Part shown: positions 47,090-56,100 of the stretch, piece by piece
Position numbering within the stretch: the first letter of the stretch is position 1
How the letters are laid out: the number at the start of each line of letters is the position of its first letter
NCBI RefSeq assembly: GCF_014858725.1
Contig: NZ_AQGV01000012.1
Coordinates: 1,922,001 to 1,986,000, forward strand
Source: Pseudoalteromonas aurantia 208
GTDB lineage: Bacteria > Pseudomonadota > Gammaproteobacteria > Enterobacterales > Alteromonadaceae
DNA: 64,000 nt
Direction: 5' to 3'
The notes under the pieces: model-generated
What the model saw: only the letters and a program-made list of their open reading frames with translations
Database searches by the model: none
Told to the model about the DNA's origin: nothing
Translations under genes and position numbers: made by a program

Positions 47090-48106
47090 ATGATGCAATC
47101 TATAAAACTAAAAAACCCCGGCGGCTTAGAGCATATTTATGTTGCCAATGACCTTGAGTCAAATGCCCCAGAAAAAGGTGAAATTAAAGTCAAAATCCAC
47201 GCCAGCTCGTTGAACTACCACGATTATTTAGTTGCCTCAGGTGCAATGGAAACAGCACAAGACCGTGTATTGCTGTCTGATGGGGCTGGAGTTGTTGTTG
47301 CTGTTGGTGAAGGAGTGACGGAGTTCAGCGTGGGTGATAACGTGGTCTCAACTTTTTTCCCGCAATGGCAATCTGGTCAGGCAAATGCCGACGTCGGTAA
47401 TTTTAGCCAAACACCAGGCGATGGTGCAGAAGGTCTTGCAGCAGAGTATGTGACACGTGCAACCTCGGCATTCACGCTTGCACCACAAGGGTGGAGCCAT
47501 GAAGAGTCAGCAACCATAACAACGGCGGGTCTGACTGCATGGCGCGCTTTAGTGACAGACGGCAATTTAAAAGCAGGCGATACCATAGTCACTCTAGGTA
47601 CAGGCGGCGTGTCAATTGCGGCATTGCAAATTGGTAAAATGTTCGGCGCTAAAGTCATTGTAACTTCATCATCAAACGAAAAAATCGAAAAAGCCAAAGC
47701 ACTTGGTGCATTTGCAGGGATTAATTATAAAGAACACCCTGAGTGGGCTAAAGAAGTGTTAGCAATCACTAAAGGTAAAGGGGCTGACCATGTGATTGAA
47801 GTCGGTGGGCCGGGTACACTTGCGCAGTCGGTTGAGGCCGTTGCCGTGGGCGGTAAAATATCTTTAATTGGGGTTTTAACTGGATTTGCAGGTGAATTGC
47901 CAATCGGTGTGCTCATGTTTAAACAAGCGCGACTACAGGGAATGCTAGTGGGTAGCCGGAGTGACCAACAAGATTATGTTAGGGCATTGGAAAGCAATAA
48001 CATCCGCCCAGTTGTTGATAAGGTGTTTAAATATAAAGAACTTGGTAAAGCCTTTGAACATCAAATCAATGGTGCACACTTTGGTAAAATTTGTGTTCAG
48101 TGGTAG
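47090..48106 (+). CDS. Zinc-type alcohol dehydrogenase-like/quinone oxidoreductase (MDR superfamily)
   Basis: A 338-residue cytosolic oxidoreductase. The GroES-like N-terminal half (KIHASSLNYHDYLVASG, LLSDGAGVVVAVGEGV, VGDNVVSTFFP) is followed by the Rossmann domain (TIVTLGTGGVSIAALQIGKMFGAKVIVTSSS) and HFGKICVQW at the end. The catalytic cysteine and zinc-lobe cysteines of classical alcohol dehydrogenases are absent. A zinc-free NADPH quinone oxidoreductase-like reaction is therefore more likely. The substrate is unknown. ATG codons at 47090 and 47093 are both possible after AGGAAA. It is paired with the divergent LysR gene. Confidence 0.87.
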   Translation: MMQSIKLKNPGGLEHIYVANDLESNAPEKGEIKVKIHASSLNYHDYLVASGAMETAQDRVLLSDGAGVVVAVGEGVTEFSVGDNVVSTFFPQWQSGQANADVGNFSQTPGDGAEGLAAEYVTRATSAFTLAPQGWSHEESATITTAGLTAWRALVTDGNLKAGDTIVTLGTGGVSIAALQIGKMFGAKVIVTSSSNEKIEKAKALGAFAGINYKEHPEWAKEVLAITKGKGADHVIEVGGPGTLAQSVEAVAVGGKISLIGVLTGFAGELPIGVLMFKQARLQGMLVGSRSDQQDYVRALESNNIRPVVDKVFKYKELGKAFEHQINGAHFGKICVQW

Positions 48107-48107
48107 C

Positions 48108-48311
48108 TAGTTAACCTCAGCTCTGGATAAGCGAATTTGCCCAATAAAGCTATTTTTCTCTCTCTCGGCGTTGCTTTCATTTGTAATAGCCCGCTATTAC
48201 TGCATAAAAGCGCCTTGATATTGAACAAAATATCATCATTGGATTGTAAGTAAGTTTGTTTTCAAAACACTTTCTATTCCAAAACCCTTATCCAAACCTG
48301 AGGTTAGTTAA
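48108..48311. mobile_element. MITE-like element with about 21-bp terminal inverted repeats
   Basis: TTAACCTCAGCTCTGGATAAG at the left end, from about 48110, matches the reverse complement of the right end (CTTATCC to GGTTAG, about 48288-48308) at 18 of 21 positions. AGTTAA occurs just outside both ends. The roughly 200-bp interior has no open frame and contains the small hairpin GTAATAGC-CC-GCTATTAC. This is the structure of a non-autonomous insertion element. The parent transposase is not in the window. Confidence 0.65.
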
Positions 48312-48550
48312 ATTCTCGCCAATGAGAACGTCACATTCTCACTGGCGATTAAACGCTGTAAATCGTCCTAAGTAATAGGTAGTCATAGCTTACCTTTCAA
48401 CAAACCTTGTAATACCCAATTTACTTAAACTCGGACTATTTAGCATTCCCCGCACTGTGTGTTAGCGCTTCATGCTATCTATCGCAACCCATTGCATTTT
48501 ACGTGATAATATAACAAAATATTTTTACCATAAATTATTGAACAACACAC

Positions 48551-49477
48551 ATGAACACACCGGGATTCAAGCACCTAATTACAGGGCTCGTTTGCAGCTC
48601 AGCTTTACTTGGCTGCCAAACAGTTACGACTACGACCAGCACACAAACAACAAACGACTTAGTGGTGGCGACGTGGAATATTGAACACTTAGCAGCACAA
48701 AATAATCAAGGTTGCAAAGGCCGTGAAAACAGTGATTATGCAGCACTCACCGCTTACAAAAACCGCATCGACGCGGATATATATGCACTACAAGAGGTCG
48801 GTTCAGTGGCTGCCGTACATAGAGTATTTGATTCAGCTGACTGGCAAGTCTTTATCTCTAATAGGGAGGATTCTCCGAGTTATACATGCCGTGGCAGCGA
48901 ACAATCGTCAACGCAACAAAAAGTCGCGTATGCAGTCAAAAAAACCATTTCGGTTAACGCCGTTACAAACCTTGATGCGCTTAGCGCTCCTCAGTTTGGG
49001 CTGCGTCATGCATTACAACTTAATATTGAACATGCGGGAAAACCACTATCACTCATTAATTTTCATTTAAAAAGTGGCTGTTTTGTTGATAACTATTTAG
49101 ACAGCGACCGGAAAAGCTGTGACATATTGGCTCAGCAGGCCAAGATTTTAATAAATACACTTAACAAGCAGCAGCAAAGTCAGCCCAATTTGGTCCTGCT
49201 TGGTGATTTTAATCACCGACTAGCAAACGTAAACAACCGTTTACGTGCTGATTTAGGGCTCACTCAGTCAGTGAACGAAAGCACATGGGTTAATACCACT
49301 GATAGTGTGCAAGGATGCCATCCAAGGTACCCTGCCCCTATTGACCATATTATTATATCGTCTTCCTTATTACAGCACCTCGACAAGCCAAGATCTCAAT
49401 TTCATTACTTTGAAGATATGACCCAAAGCAACATGCTTAGTGACCATTGTGCTTTAACGTTACGCTTTAATTTTTAA
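48551..49477 (+). CDS. Endonuclease/exonuclease/phosphatase-fold lipoprotein
   Basis: A 308-residue lipoprotein with the lipobox ALLGC (C22) and a Thr-rich linker. Residues 36-308 carry the EEP-fold motifs: VVATWNIEHLA (Asn), IYALQEVGS (Glu), LVLLGDFNHRL (Asp-Asn), PIDHIIISS (Asp) and LSDHCALTL (Asp-His). These are the metal and catalytic residues of the family, so hydrolysis of a phosphodiester or phosphate ester outside the cytoplasm is likely. The substrate (nucleic acid, sphingolipid or inositol phosphate) cannot be told. Extra cysteine pairs (GCKGRENSDY, SPSYTCRG, GCFVDNY) suggest disulfides. Confidence 0.85.
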   Translation: MNTPGFKHLITGLVCSSALLGCQTVTTTTSTQTTNDLVVATWNIEHLAAQNNQGCKGRENSDYAALTAYKNRIDADIYALQEVGSVAAVHRVFDSADWQVFISNREDSPSYTCRGSEQSSTQQKVAYAVKKTISVNAVTNLDALSAPQFGLRHALQLNIEHAGKPLSLINFHLKSGCFVDNYLDSDRKSCDILAQQAKILINTLNKQQQSQPNLVLLGDFNHRLANVNNRLRADLGLTQSVNESTWVNTTDSVQGCHPRYPAPIDHIIISSSLLQHLDKPRSQFHYFEDMTQSNMLSDHCALTLRFNF

Positions 49478-49534
49478 GAGGAAGCTGGTCCAACGTCTGT
49501 GTTTGGGCCAGCATTGGCAGAGTACTGGTTTATA

Positions 49535-50305
49535 CTATGGCTTACGTGCTTTTATAGCGTAAATTAAAGGGACTTGCTGCCCTTTGTGCTGCATTTGATA
49601 ACGCTTTTCTGCGACCAGCTTTAGTCCGTCAAAACAATCATAAGGGCTATATGCATGCTCTTCAAACAGCTCTATTATCAAACCTGAGTTGATCAGTGCG
49701 CTGATCACACTACTCAGTGAATGTGGCCAGGTGATCACTTTAGACACTTGTCCATCACAATTTTCAGTGTATGTGGTTTCTTCTTCAATATCTGGTTCAC
49801 TCTTTGGGAAATAAGAATATCCAGACAACAAATCATTAAACGTATGAAACTCGACTAAATGAAACTCCCCACCGCACTTTAATGCGTTAACAATCCCACG
49901 TGCCCAATGGGTTAAATCTGGTAACCAACACAAAACGCCATAGGAAGTATATACAACATCAAATTGCTGAGTATTGGTGTCACCAAAGTGACAGACATCA
50001 TCACACACAAACGTCGCATTAAGGCCTAGTTGTCCATTTAAAGTTGTTGCTTCATGAATCGCGGTTGATGACAAATCAACGCCAGTTACATTTGCCCCTA
50101 ACCGTGCTAAAGATAATGAATCCAGTCCAAAGTGACACTGTAAGTGCAGAAGGTCTTTGCCTTCCACATCTCCTAACTGATTTATTTCAATATCATTGAG
50201 CGACGATTGCCCATGTATAAAACTGTCTACATCATAAAACTGTGACTTAACATGCAATAGTGTTCGCTTATCCCATGTTGCTTTGTTTATGTCTAAATAG
50301 TTCAT
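49535..50305 (-). CDS. Class I SAM-dependent methyltransferase
   Basis: I start at the ATG at 50305, preceded by AAAGAG, giving 256 residues (MNYLDINKATWDKRTLLHVKS split at the tryptophan). Motif I is LLHLQCHFGLDSLSLARLG with the SAM-binding acidic residue in VTGVDLS. Motif II is FDVVYTSYGVLCWLPDL, and HLVEFHTFNDL follows. The N-terminal NxxxWDxR pattern is common in bacterial methyltransferases of unknown substrate with the Methyltransf_25 fold. It is probably its own transcription unit, since 123 bp separate it from the MerC-like gene. Confidence 0.82.
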   Translation of the reverse strand: MNYLDINKATWDKRTLLHVKSQFYDVDSFIHGQSSLNDIEINQLGDVEGKDLLHLQCHFGLDSLSLARLGANVTGVDLSSTAIHEATTLNGQLGLNATFVCDDVCHFGDTNTQQFDVVYTSYGVLCWLPDLTHWARGIVNALKCGGEFHLVEFHTFNDLLSGYSYFPKSEPDIEEETTYTENCDGQVSKVITWPHSLSSVISALINSGLIIELFEEHAYSPYDCFDGLKLVAEKRYQMQHKGQQVPLIYAIKARKP

Positions 50306-50428
50306 AATCGACTCTTTTAATAAAGCTAAAGCGTAAGTTAGTGATTGGAGTGATACCACTCAACCATGTCTCTATTCAAAATAATCAAAAATTAACTAAC
50401 CGCCAATTATTTGCGACAAAATAACAAA

Positions 50429-50818
50429 TCAGGTACAAGGAACCTTTGCACACAAACGATAATTACGAATATGGCAAGCGATTATTAATCCAGAACCAAT
50501 CAAGGTAACCACCCGCTCCATCATCTCCCCCAGCACATCATGACCAAATACAACAGCAAACACCAAACAGCTCAGTCCAGTTAAACCTACAATCAATACA
50601 TGCCATGCTCTATGCCGCTTGCAGCCAATACTGAGTGCGACAAAACTTATCACCAATGCACCGCACACCAAATATTGATGAACAGCCTCATCAGCTAGAA
50701 ATCCCAACCCTATTGAGGGTATGAGTACCAACAATAGAGGTAAAAATATACAGTGTGCTATACAGAGCATTGACACGCCGATAGCAGCCTGATCCATCCG
50801 CTTTTGTGTGTATTTCAT
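50429..50818 (-). CDS. MerC-domain inner-membrane protein
   Basis: A 129-residue protein with four hydrophobic segments. The MerC signature cysteine pair is CIAHC near residue 19, and GCKRHRAWH follows near residue 66. MerC of mercury-resistance operons imports Hg2+. Many marine gammaproteobacteria carry MerC-like proteins with no other mer gene, often near zinc-related genes. Zinc handling is therefore an alternative, and the neighbouring Zur-controlled gene supports it. A terminator separates it from that gene. Confidence 0.78.
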   Translation of the reverse strand: MKYTQKRMDQAAIGVSMLCIAHCIFLPLLLVLIPSIGLGFLADEAVHQYLVCGALVISFVALSIGCKRHRAWHVLIVGLTGLSCLVFAVVFGHDVLGEMMERVVTLIGSGLIIACHIRNYRLCAKVPCT

Positions 50819-50875
50819 CGCTGTTCACCTTACGTGTATGATTATGGGGTTAACCCAAACTGTTTTGCTTGATGT

Positions 50876-50897
50876 AAAAAAGCCCGCTGAGCGGGCT
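50876..50897 (-). terminator. Terminator of the His-rich lipoprotein gene
   Basis: On the minus strand AGCCCGCTCAGCGGGCT is followed by six T. It lies between the beta-propeller lipoprotein and the MerC-like gene. Confidence 0.88.
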
Positions 50898-50942
50898 AAA
50901 CTTCACAGGGTAAAACTTAGTACAACAAACTAATCCGTTTGC

Positions 50943-52301
50943 CTAGTGGCCATGCTCATCCGATTCAGTGGCAATACCTAGCCATAATAATTTCTCAGGC
51001 ACAATATCTAGCTCAAAAGTTCGTGTCACTTCGCCGCTTTCTAAATCTATTGCGACAATGTGCTGATTAATTGGGTCGCTCACATACGCCACTTGCTGAG
51101 ACTGAGACAATGTCATTACAAAGCCATGTTCCTCTGGCATTTTGCTTGTATCAGCACTACTGACTGTAATGTTATGGGCTTTTTCCCAGTGATATTCATC
51201 ATCATGTTGATGCCCTTCAAATACACTCATCACACCAGCACTGTCCATCAGCACAAAATGCTCTCCTTCAGCGCTAAAGTAGGCACCAACTAAACGGGCA
51301 TCATCACTGGCTTGCCATTCTATTTTTTCTAATGAATTGTTCCTTGGGTCAATGGCATATACACCTGCGCGGCTGCTGCCTATAAATAAATCTTTTTCAG
51401 GGTGCCCACGTAGCATCCCGATACGCTCACCTTCGGCAAACTCTTCTGAATTCATGATTTTTTCATGTGTGAATTCATTATCATGTGTGTTAATAACCAC
51501 AATACCGTCTGCACATGCAAACGCAACCAATTCACTACTTTGTGCACTGCCATGCAAACTCGGGCAGTCTACTTCAAACTCTTTCTCTTGATCAAAATGA
51601 TCCCCGTGGCCGTGAAATAAACCAATTTTATTTGGCAATGTCGATAGACTTTGCTCATCACGGATCGTACTGATCAAATACTCACCCACAGTTTGCATTG
51701 CACCATGTTGATATGTGCTGTAATCAAGTGTTGCAAAATCGCGATTATTATTGGCGATGTTGGATTCATTGAAGACCATTACTTGCGCGTTTTGATTTGT
51801 ATCTTTATCACCATCGTAAAAAACAACACTATTGTGTTCACCTGCATTTACGTGAGTTGGCTTAACCCCCTGTAGCGCAAATTCAACAACACTTGGTGCT
51901 TGTTCATATGGGTGTAGATGGTCACCATGATCTTCTTGCCATAAACCCCCATTAACAAACTCAACAATACCTGCATCCCGCTGCACCGCCATAACGTAGC
52001 GATGATGCTCTGTTGCATATAAATATTGTGGGTACCCGGTAATCCCTACGCTCTCTAAGTGCTCACCATCTTTTGCTGCAATGACTGATAACACATTACT
52101 CTGATGTGAAGAAATCACTAAGCGGCCTTCTATGCTAACCTCTGTGTGCTCGTGGTCAGTATGACCCTCTCCCCCTTCCACGCTTTCACTTACAGGGTTT
52201 ACAACAGGTGTAAGGGTATGTTGAGTATCACTACCACAAGCCGAAGTTAATGCAGCAGCAACCATTGTTGCTAATAACTTAAGTTTTATATTCATTTCCA
52301 T
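50943..52301 (-). CDS. His-rich beta-propeller lipoprotein, AztD-like zinc chaperone candidate
   Basis: A lipoprotein of 452 residues (C22 in LTSAC). A His/Glu-rich segment at about residues 43-55 (GGEGHTDHEHTEV) follows the lipid anchor. The rest has repeating blades of YVTN/WD-like type (LVISSHQSNVLSVIAAKDGEHLE, QQVAYVSDPINQHIVAIDLESG). It contains many histidines in motifs such as EDHGDHLHPYE, GLFHGHGDHFDQ and GHQHDDEYHW, and ends in DEHGH. This matches the AztD family of periplasmic zinc metallochaperones in general form. Zinc binding is well supported by the histidines and by the Zur box. The partner transporter is not in the window. The ATG at 52301 is preferred; a GTG at 52304 and an ATG at 52295 are alternatives. 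Confidence 0.75.
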   Translation of the reverse strand: MEMNIKLKLLATMVAAALTSACGSDTQHTLTPVVNPVSESVEGGEGHTDHEHTEVSIEGRLVISSHQSNVLSVIAAKDGEHLESVGITGYPQYLYATEHHRYVMAVQRDAGIVEFVNGGLWQEDHGDHLHPYEQAPSVVEFALQGVKPTHVNAGEHNSVVFYDGDKDTNQNAQVMVFNESNIANNNRDFATLDYSTYQHGAMQTVGEYLISTIRDEQSLSTLPNKIGLFHGHGDHFDQEKEFEVDCPSLHGSAQSSELVAFACADGIVVINTHDNEFTHEKIMNSEEFAEGERIGMLRGHPEKDLFIGSSRAGVYAIDPRNNSLEKIEWQASDDARLVGAYFSAEGEHFVLMDSAGVMSVFEGHQHDDEYHWEKAHNITVSSADTSKMPEEHGFVMTLSQSQQVAYVSDPINQHIVAIDLESGEVTRTFELDIVPEKLLWLGIATESDEHGH

Positions 52302-52363
52302 CACTATCTAAAAATATTTGAGAGTCTTACATCGATGAAGGGTTGGGAGCCTACCGACTTTTC

Positions 52364-52386
52364 GATATGTTATACTGTAACAAAAC
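52364..52386. promoter_or_regulatory. Zur box
   Basis: GATATGTTATACTGTAACAAAAC contains the palindrome TGTTA-TACTG-TAACA. It closely follows the gammaproteobacterial Zur consensus GAAATGTTATANTATAACATTTC. It lies about 63 bp before the His-rich lipoprotein start and overlaps its probable promoter. Confidence 0.75.
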
Positions 52387-53144
52387 AAAAAAGCAAGTAG
52401 TTCTTTCTAAAGTTAAACTCGTTAATGACTACACTCGAAAATGAACGGGTCATTAAACAAAACAACTCATTTACATTTAAAAAGGGTACTGTATACTTAA
52501 AGTTCACATTTTGCGCAGAAGGATCTGGCTTCATGAAACTAAAAATAAAAATCAGTTACCATAAAAATTACCGATGTGAAATGATGTCGTAAGTGACAAA
52601 ACACGGTACTTTATTTAACAAAATCAAATTATTGGACTGGGTTTTGCTAGATATGGGAAGTGGTTTTTTGTTAATTCTCCCATTATGCGCCACGATTAAA
52701 GTGGCGCATTTATATGCAGATCCGATAACTAACAGCCACATTCGTAAATCAACATTCATTGTAAAAGTTAAACGAAAAGTCATGATATATTTAACATTGA
52801 AACGACCCACGTTCCATTTATGCTCTTCGCAAAAATAACATACCTATATTTAGCAAATTCAGTGAGAAACTCTTCATATAGATTCATAATTTATACTTAT
52901 GAAAAAAATTCAATTCATAGAGAATTTTTAAAAAGATTAAAAATAACACCTTAAAAACAATAATTTAAAAACGAGCCTTACAAGAATAAATTAAATAAAA
53001 GCAACACAAAAGAGAATACAAATATTTATCATTTGCATAAATATACATTGAACATTAATTTGGATGACCTGCTTAAAAAATGTGTAGTTCAAATTAAGTG
53101 CTTGTTATGCAATGAACTCACCCGTTTAGTAAATTGGGTACTCA
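52387..53144. other. AT-rich gene-free stretch before the glutamate synthase gene
   Basis: About 760 bp hold no convincing gene. The open frame at 52593-52838 has no ribosome-binding site and an unnatural composition. A 19-codon frame at 52533-52592 does follow an AAGGA site nine bases upstream and could be a leader peptide. ATGCGCCAC and GTGGCGCAT at 52685-52709 form a 9-bp perfect hairpin with a 7-base loop. The remaining 400 bp up to the next start are very AT-rich, with no clear promoter. Confidence 0.4.
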
Positions 53145-56100
53145 ATGAAAAGATATTTATTTGATAGAAATTTAGAGCATTCGAGCTGTGGCGTTGGGTT
53201 TATTACCCATAAAAAAAGTAAGCAAACACATCAATTGTTAGAACATGCTCATCAAGCGCTTTGTCGTATACCTCATAGAGGCGGAATGAACGCAGAGGGC
53301 ATTGGCGATGGTGCTGGGGTTAATATTGACTTGTCGCTTAACTTTTTCAAAAAAGTCACCGGCAACGCCACATTACAAGTCGGTGAATTTGGGGTAGCCA
53401 ACTTTTTTTACCCCAAAGAACTTACGCACCACAACAAAGCCACTCAATTAATTGAAAACACACTGTCGACCTATAACTTACCCATTGTCACATTTCGCAC
53501 TATCACAACCGATGAGACCGTGCTTAATCATGCAAGCCAACAAGCACAACGACAAATCAAACAAGTCGTTTTTTTAAAACCAAGCCAGTGTGATAGCCAA
53601 ACTCAGTTTGAAAAACAGATCCATCAAGCGCTCCATGACATCGAACATGTGGCTTTTACTGATCCTGAACTCAGTGGACTCTACCCCTTGTCGATGAGCA
53701 GCCGTACTCAAGTATTGAAAGGTCGTTTGAATAGCTGGGAAGTGATCCCTTATTTCACCGATCTAAGTGACGTAGATCATCAAGTTCATACGTTATTCTT
53801 TCACACTCGGTTTTCAACCAATACCGCACCAAATCCTATGTTTGCGCAACCATTTAGACGAATGGCCCACAATGGCGAGCTTAATACCGACCGAAAAAAC
53901 CGCCTAAGTGAAGACGCAATCGCCAAGTCGCAAAATAAGAAAATCATTACTCCAAATGGACAATCAGACTCAGCGCGTTTAGACCAAACATTAGAAAGGC
54001 GAGTAATCGAGGACAACTTAGAGATTGATGTCGCCGCATTAGCTATGATGCCGCCCGCTTGGGAGAATGACAGCGATTTGCCACCCTCAGTGAGAAATAT
54101 GCTTGAATATTTTTCTTTATACGAAGAGAAAAATGATGGCCCCGCAGCACTCATTTTTGGTGACGGGGTTAAGGTAGGCGCACGACTCGATAGACTCGGA
54201 CTGCGGCCGTTACGAAGTGTCGAGACATCTGACTATTTGGTAGTGATGAGTGAAGCAGGTCAAATAGATTTTGACCCTAGCGACATCATACGCCGCGGCC
54301 GCATTGAAGCCGGGGGAATGATTGTATTTGACCATAGCACGGGGGAAATTAAAGAGACCCAACAAATTTTAGAACATTTAGCTAAACAGCAAGATTACGC
54401 CGCGCTTCTAAGCCAAGCAAGGGTTAACTTATCCGACTTGCCAATACCGCAATTACAAGCAGTAAAGCAACGTTCTTCACTGAGTACCAGCGCACAACAT
54501 GTGGCATTTAGTTTAAATCAAGAAAGCTTTAAATTTATGCTCGATCCCATGTTATTAAATGGCGCAGAGAAAATTTCTGCCATGGGCTATGGCTTAGCTC
54601 CGAATGCCCTCAACAAAGATGAAGGCGGCCTATCTCGATACTTTAGCCAACGGTTTGCGCAAGTAACCAACCCGCCGCTCGACAGCATTCGTGAAACCGA
54701 TGGCATGACACTGCGTGTGGCACTGGGTCCAAAACCCAATATTAGCCCAAGTAGCCATAAACAAATTGTATTAGACTCTCCTATTTTAATGCCACAACAC
54801 CTTCTCGCCCTTGAAAAGCAAAGTGCGTTGCGTATTAAAACCTTACCTCTATTGTTCAACATCGACTTACACAACAGCAATGAGCATAGACTGCTTGATG
54901 CCCTAGAAACCCTCACGGATCTCGCTGAGCAACAAGCCCGCGAACAAGTCGATATTATCGTTTTAAGCGACGAGCATATTTCACATAGCCAAGCCGCTAT
55001 TCCGGCATTACTAGCCGTCGCTAAAATTAATCAGCGGCTGATAAGTCGCGGACTGCGCTTTACCACCAGCCTTGTTTGCCATACCGGTCAAGCAGTGAGT
55101 ACACACGACATCGCATGTCTGCTTGGCTTTGGAGCCTCTGCGGTATGCCCACTCACGGTATTAAATCGTGCCACAGAGTTATTCGATAGCCCAACCGATG
55201 TGCAGTCAGCCATACTGAAATTTAAAAAGGCCGCTGAAAAAGCCTTGATGAAAACCATGGGCAAATTTGGCTTATGTACTGTAGAAAGCTATATTGGCGG
55301 TGAATTTTTCGAAGCCAACTTTATTGATACCCATGACCCAGCTTTAAAGGCTATTTTCCCCAATATCCACTCCCCCGTGGGAGGAGCCCAATTTAAAGAT
55401 TTGGTACAAAGCGTTGAGTACTGGCATAAAAAAGTCCCCCATGTTCAATCTGAAAACCAGATCCCTGTACTCGGGTTATTCAAAGAACGCGCTCAAGGAG
55501 CAGGTCATAGCTTTGGTATAACTGCGGTTCGTGAATACATCAATATGACTGAAGAATCGATTCAATATCTCGACGAATCACAACTTGAGTCACAAGACCA
55601 ACAAGTCATATTACCGCAAGATGAGGGGTATCGAGATTTAGGCTACGACGCACGCAGCCCTCAGCAAATAGATGACTTTACCATCACAGATGCGTATCGT
55701 GAATTTAGTCAAAACCTTTACCTTGAACGCCAGCATCGCCCTGCTGCACTGCGAGATATATTAAGCCTACCGATTCAAATCAAAGCAGATGCATCAGAGC
55801 AAACTCTTAAAGAGTGCTTTAAAAACATATCAGTGTCAGGATCATTTGCCCTTGCCATAACGGGGCTCACGGTGCACCGTGAGCGCTCCAATGACATCGC
55901 ACAACATTGGCATATCGCATTCGACCCTACTGGTAACCTCCAGAGTTTAGAAGCTGCGCTCATAGACGTATTTTCCAAAGATATTTTCACCCACAGCATA
56001 GTGAACTCACATCTGGCTATTGCAGTGGTACAAGATAGCGAACTCGATAGGCTATTAGCGAAAGTCATCCCGGCTCGCACGGCAATATCCGTAGCTAAGG

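Noticed and set aside
52593-52838. 81-codon frame in the AT-rich stretch
   Set aside because: It starts inside another possible frame, lacks a ribosome-binding site and runs through the 9-bp hairpin.
53040-53085. A sigma-54 promoter before the GltB-like gene (TTGGATGACCTGC)
   Set aside because: The GG and GC elements are seven bases apart rather than the required ten.
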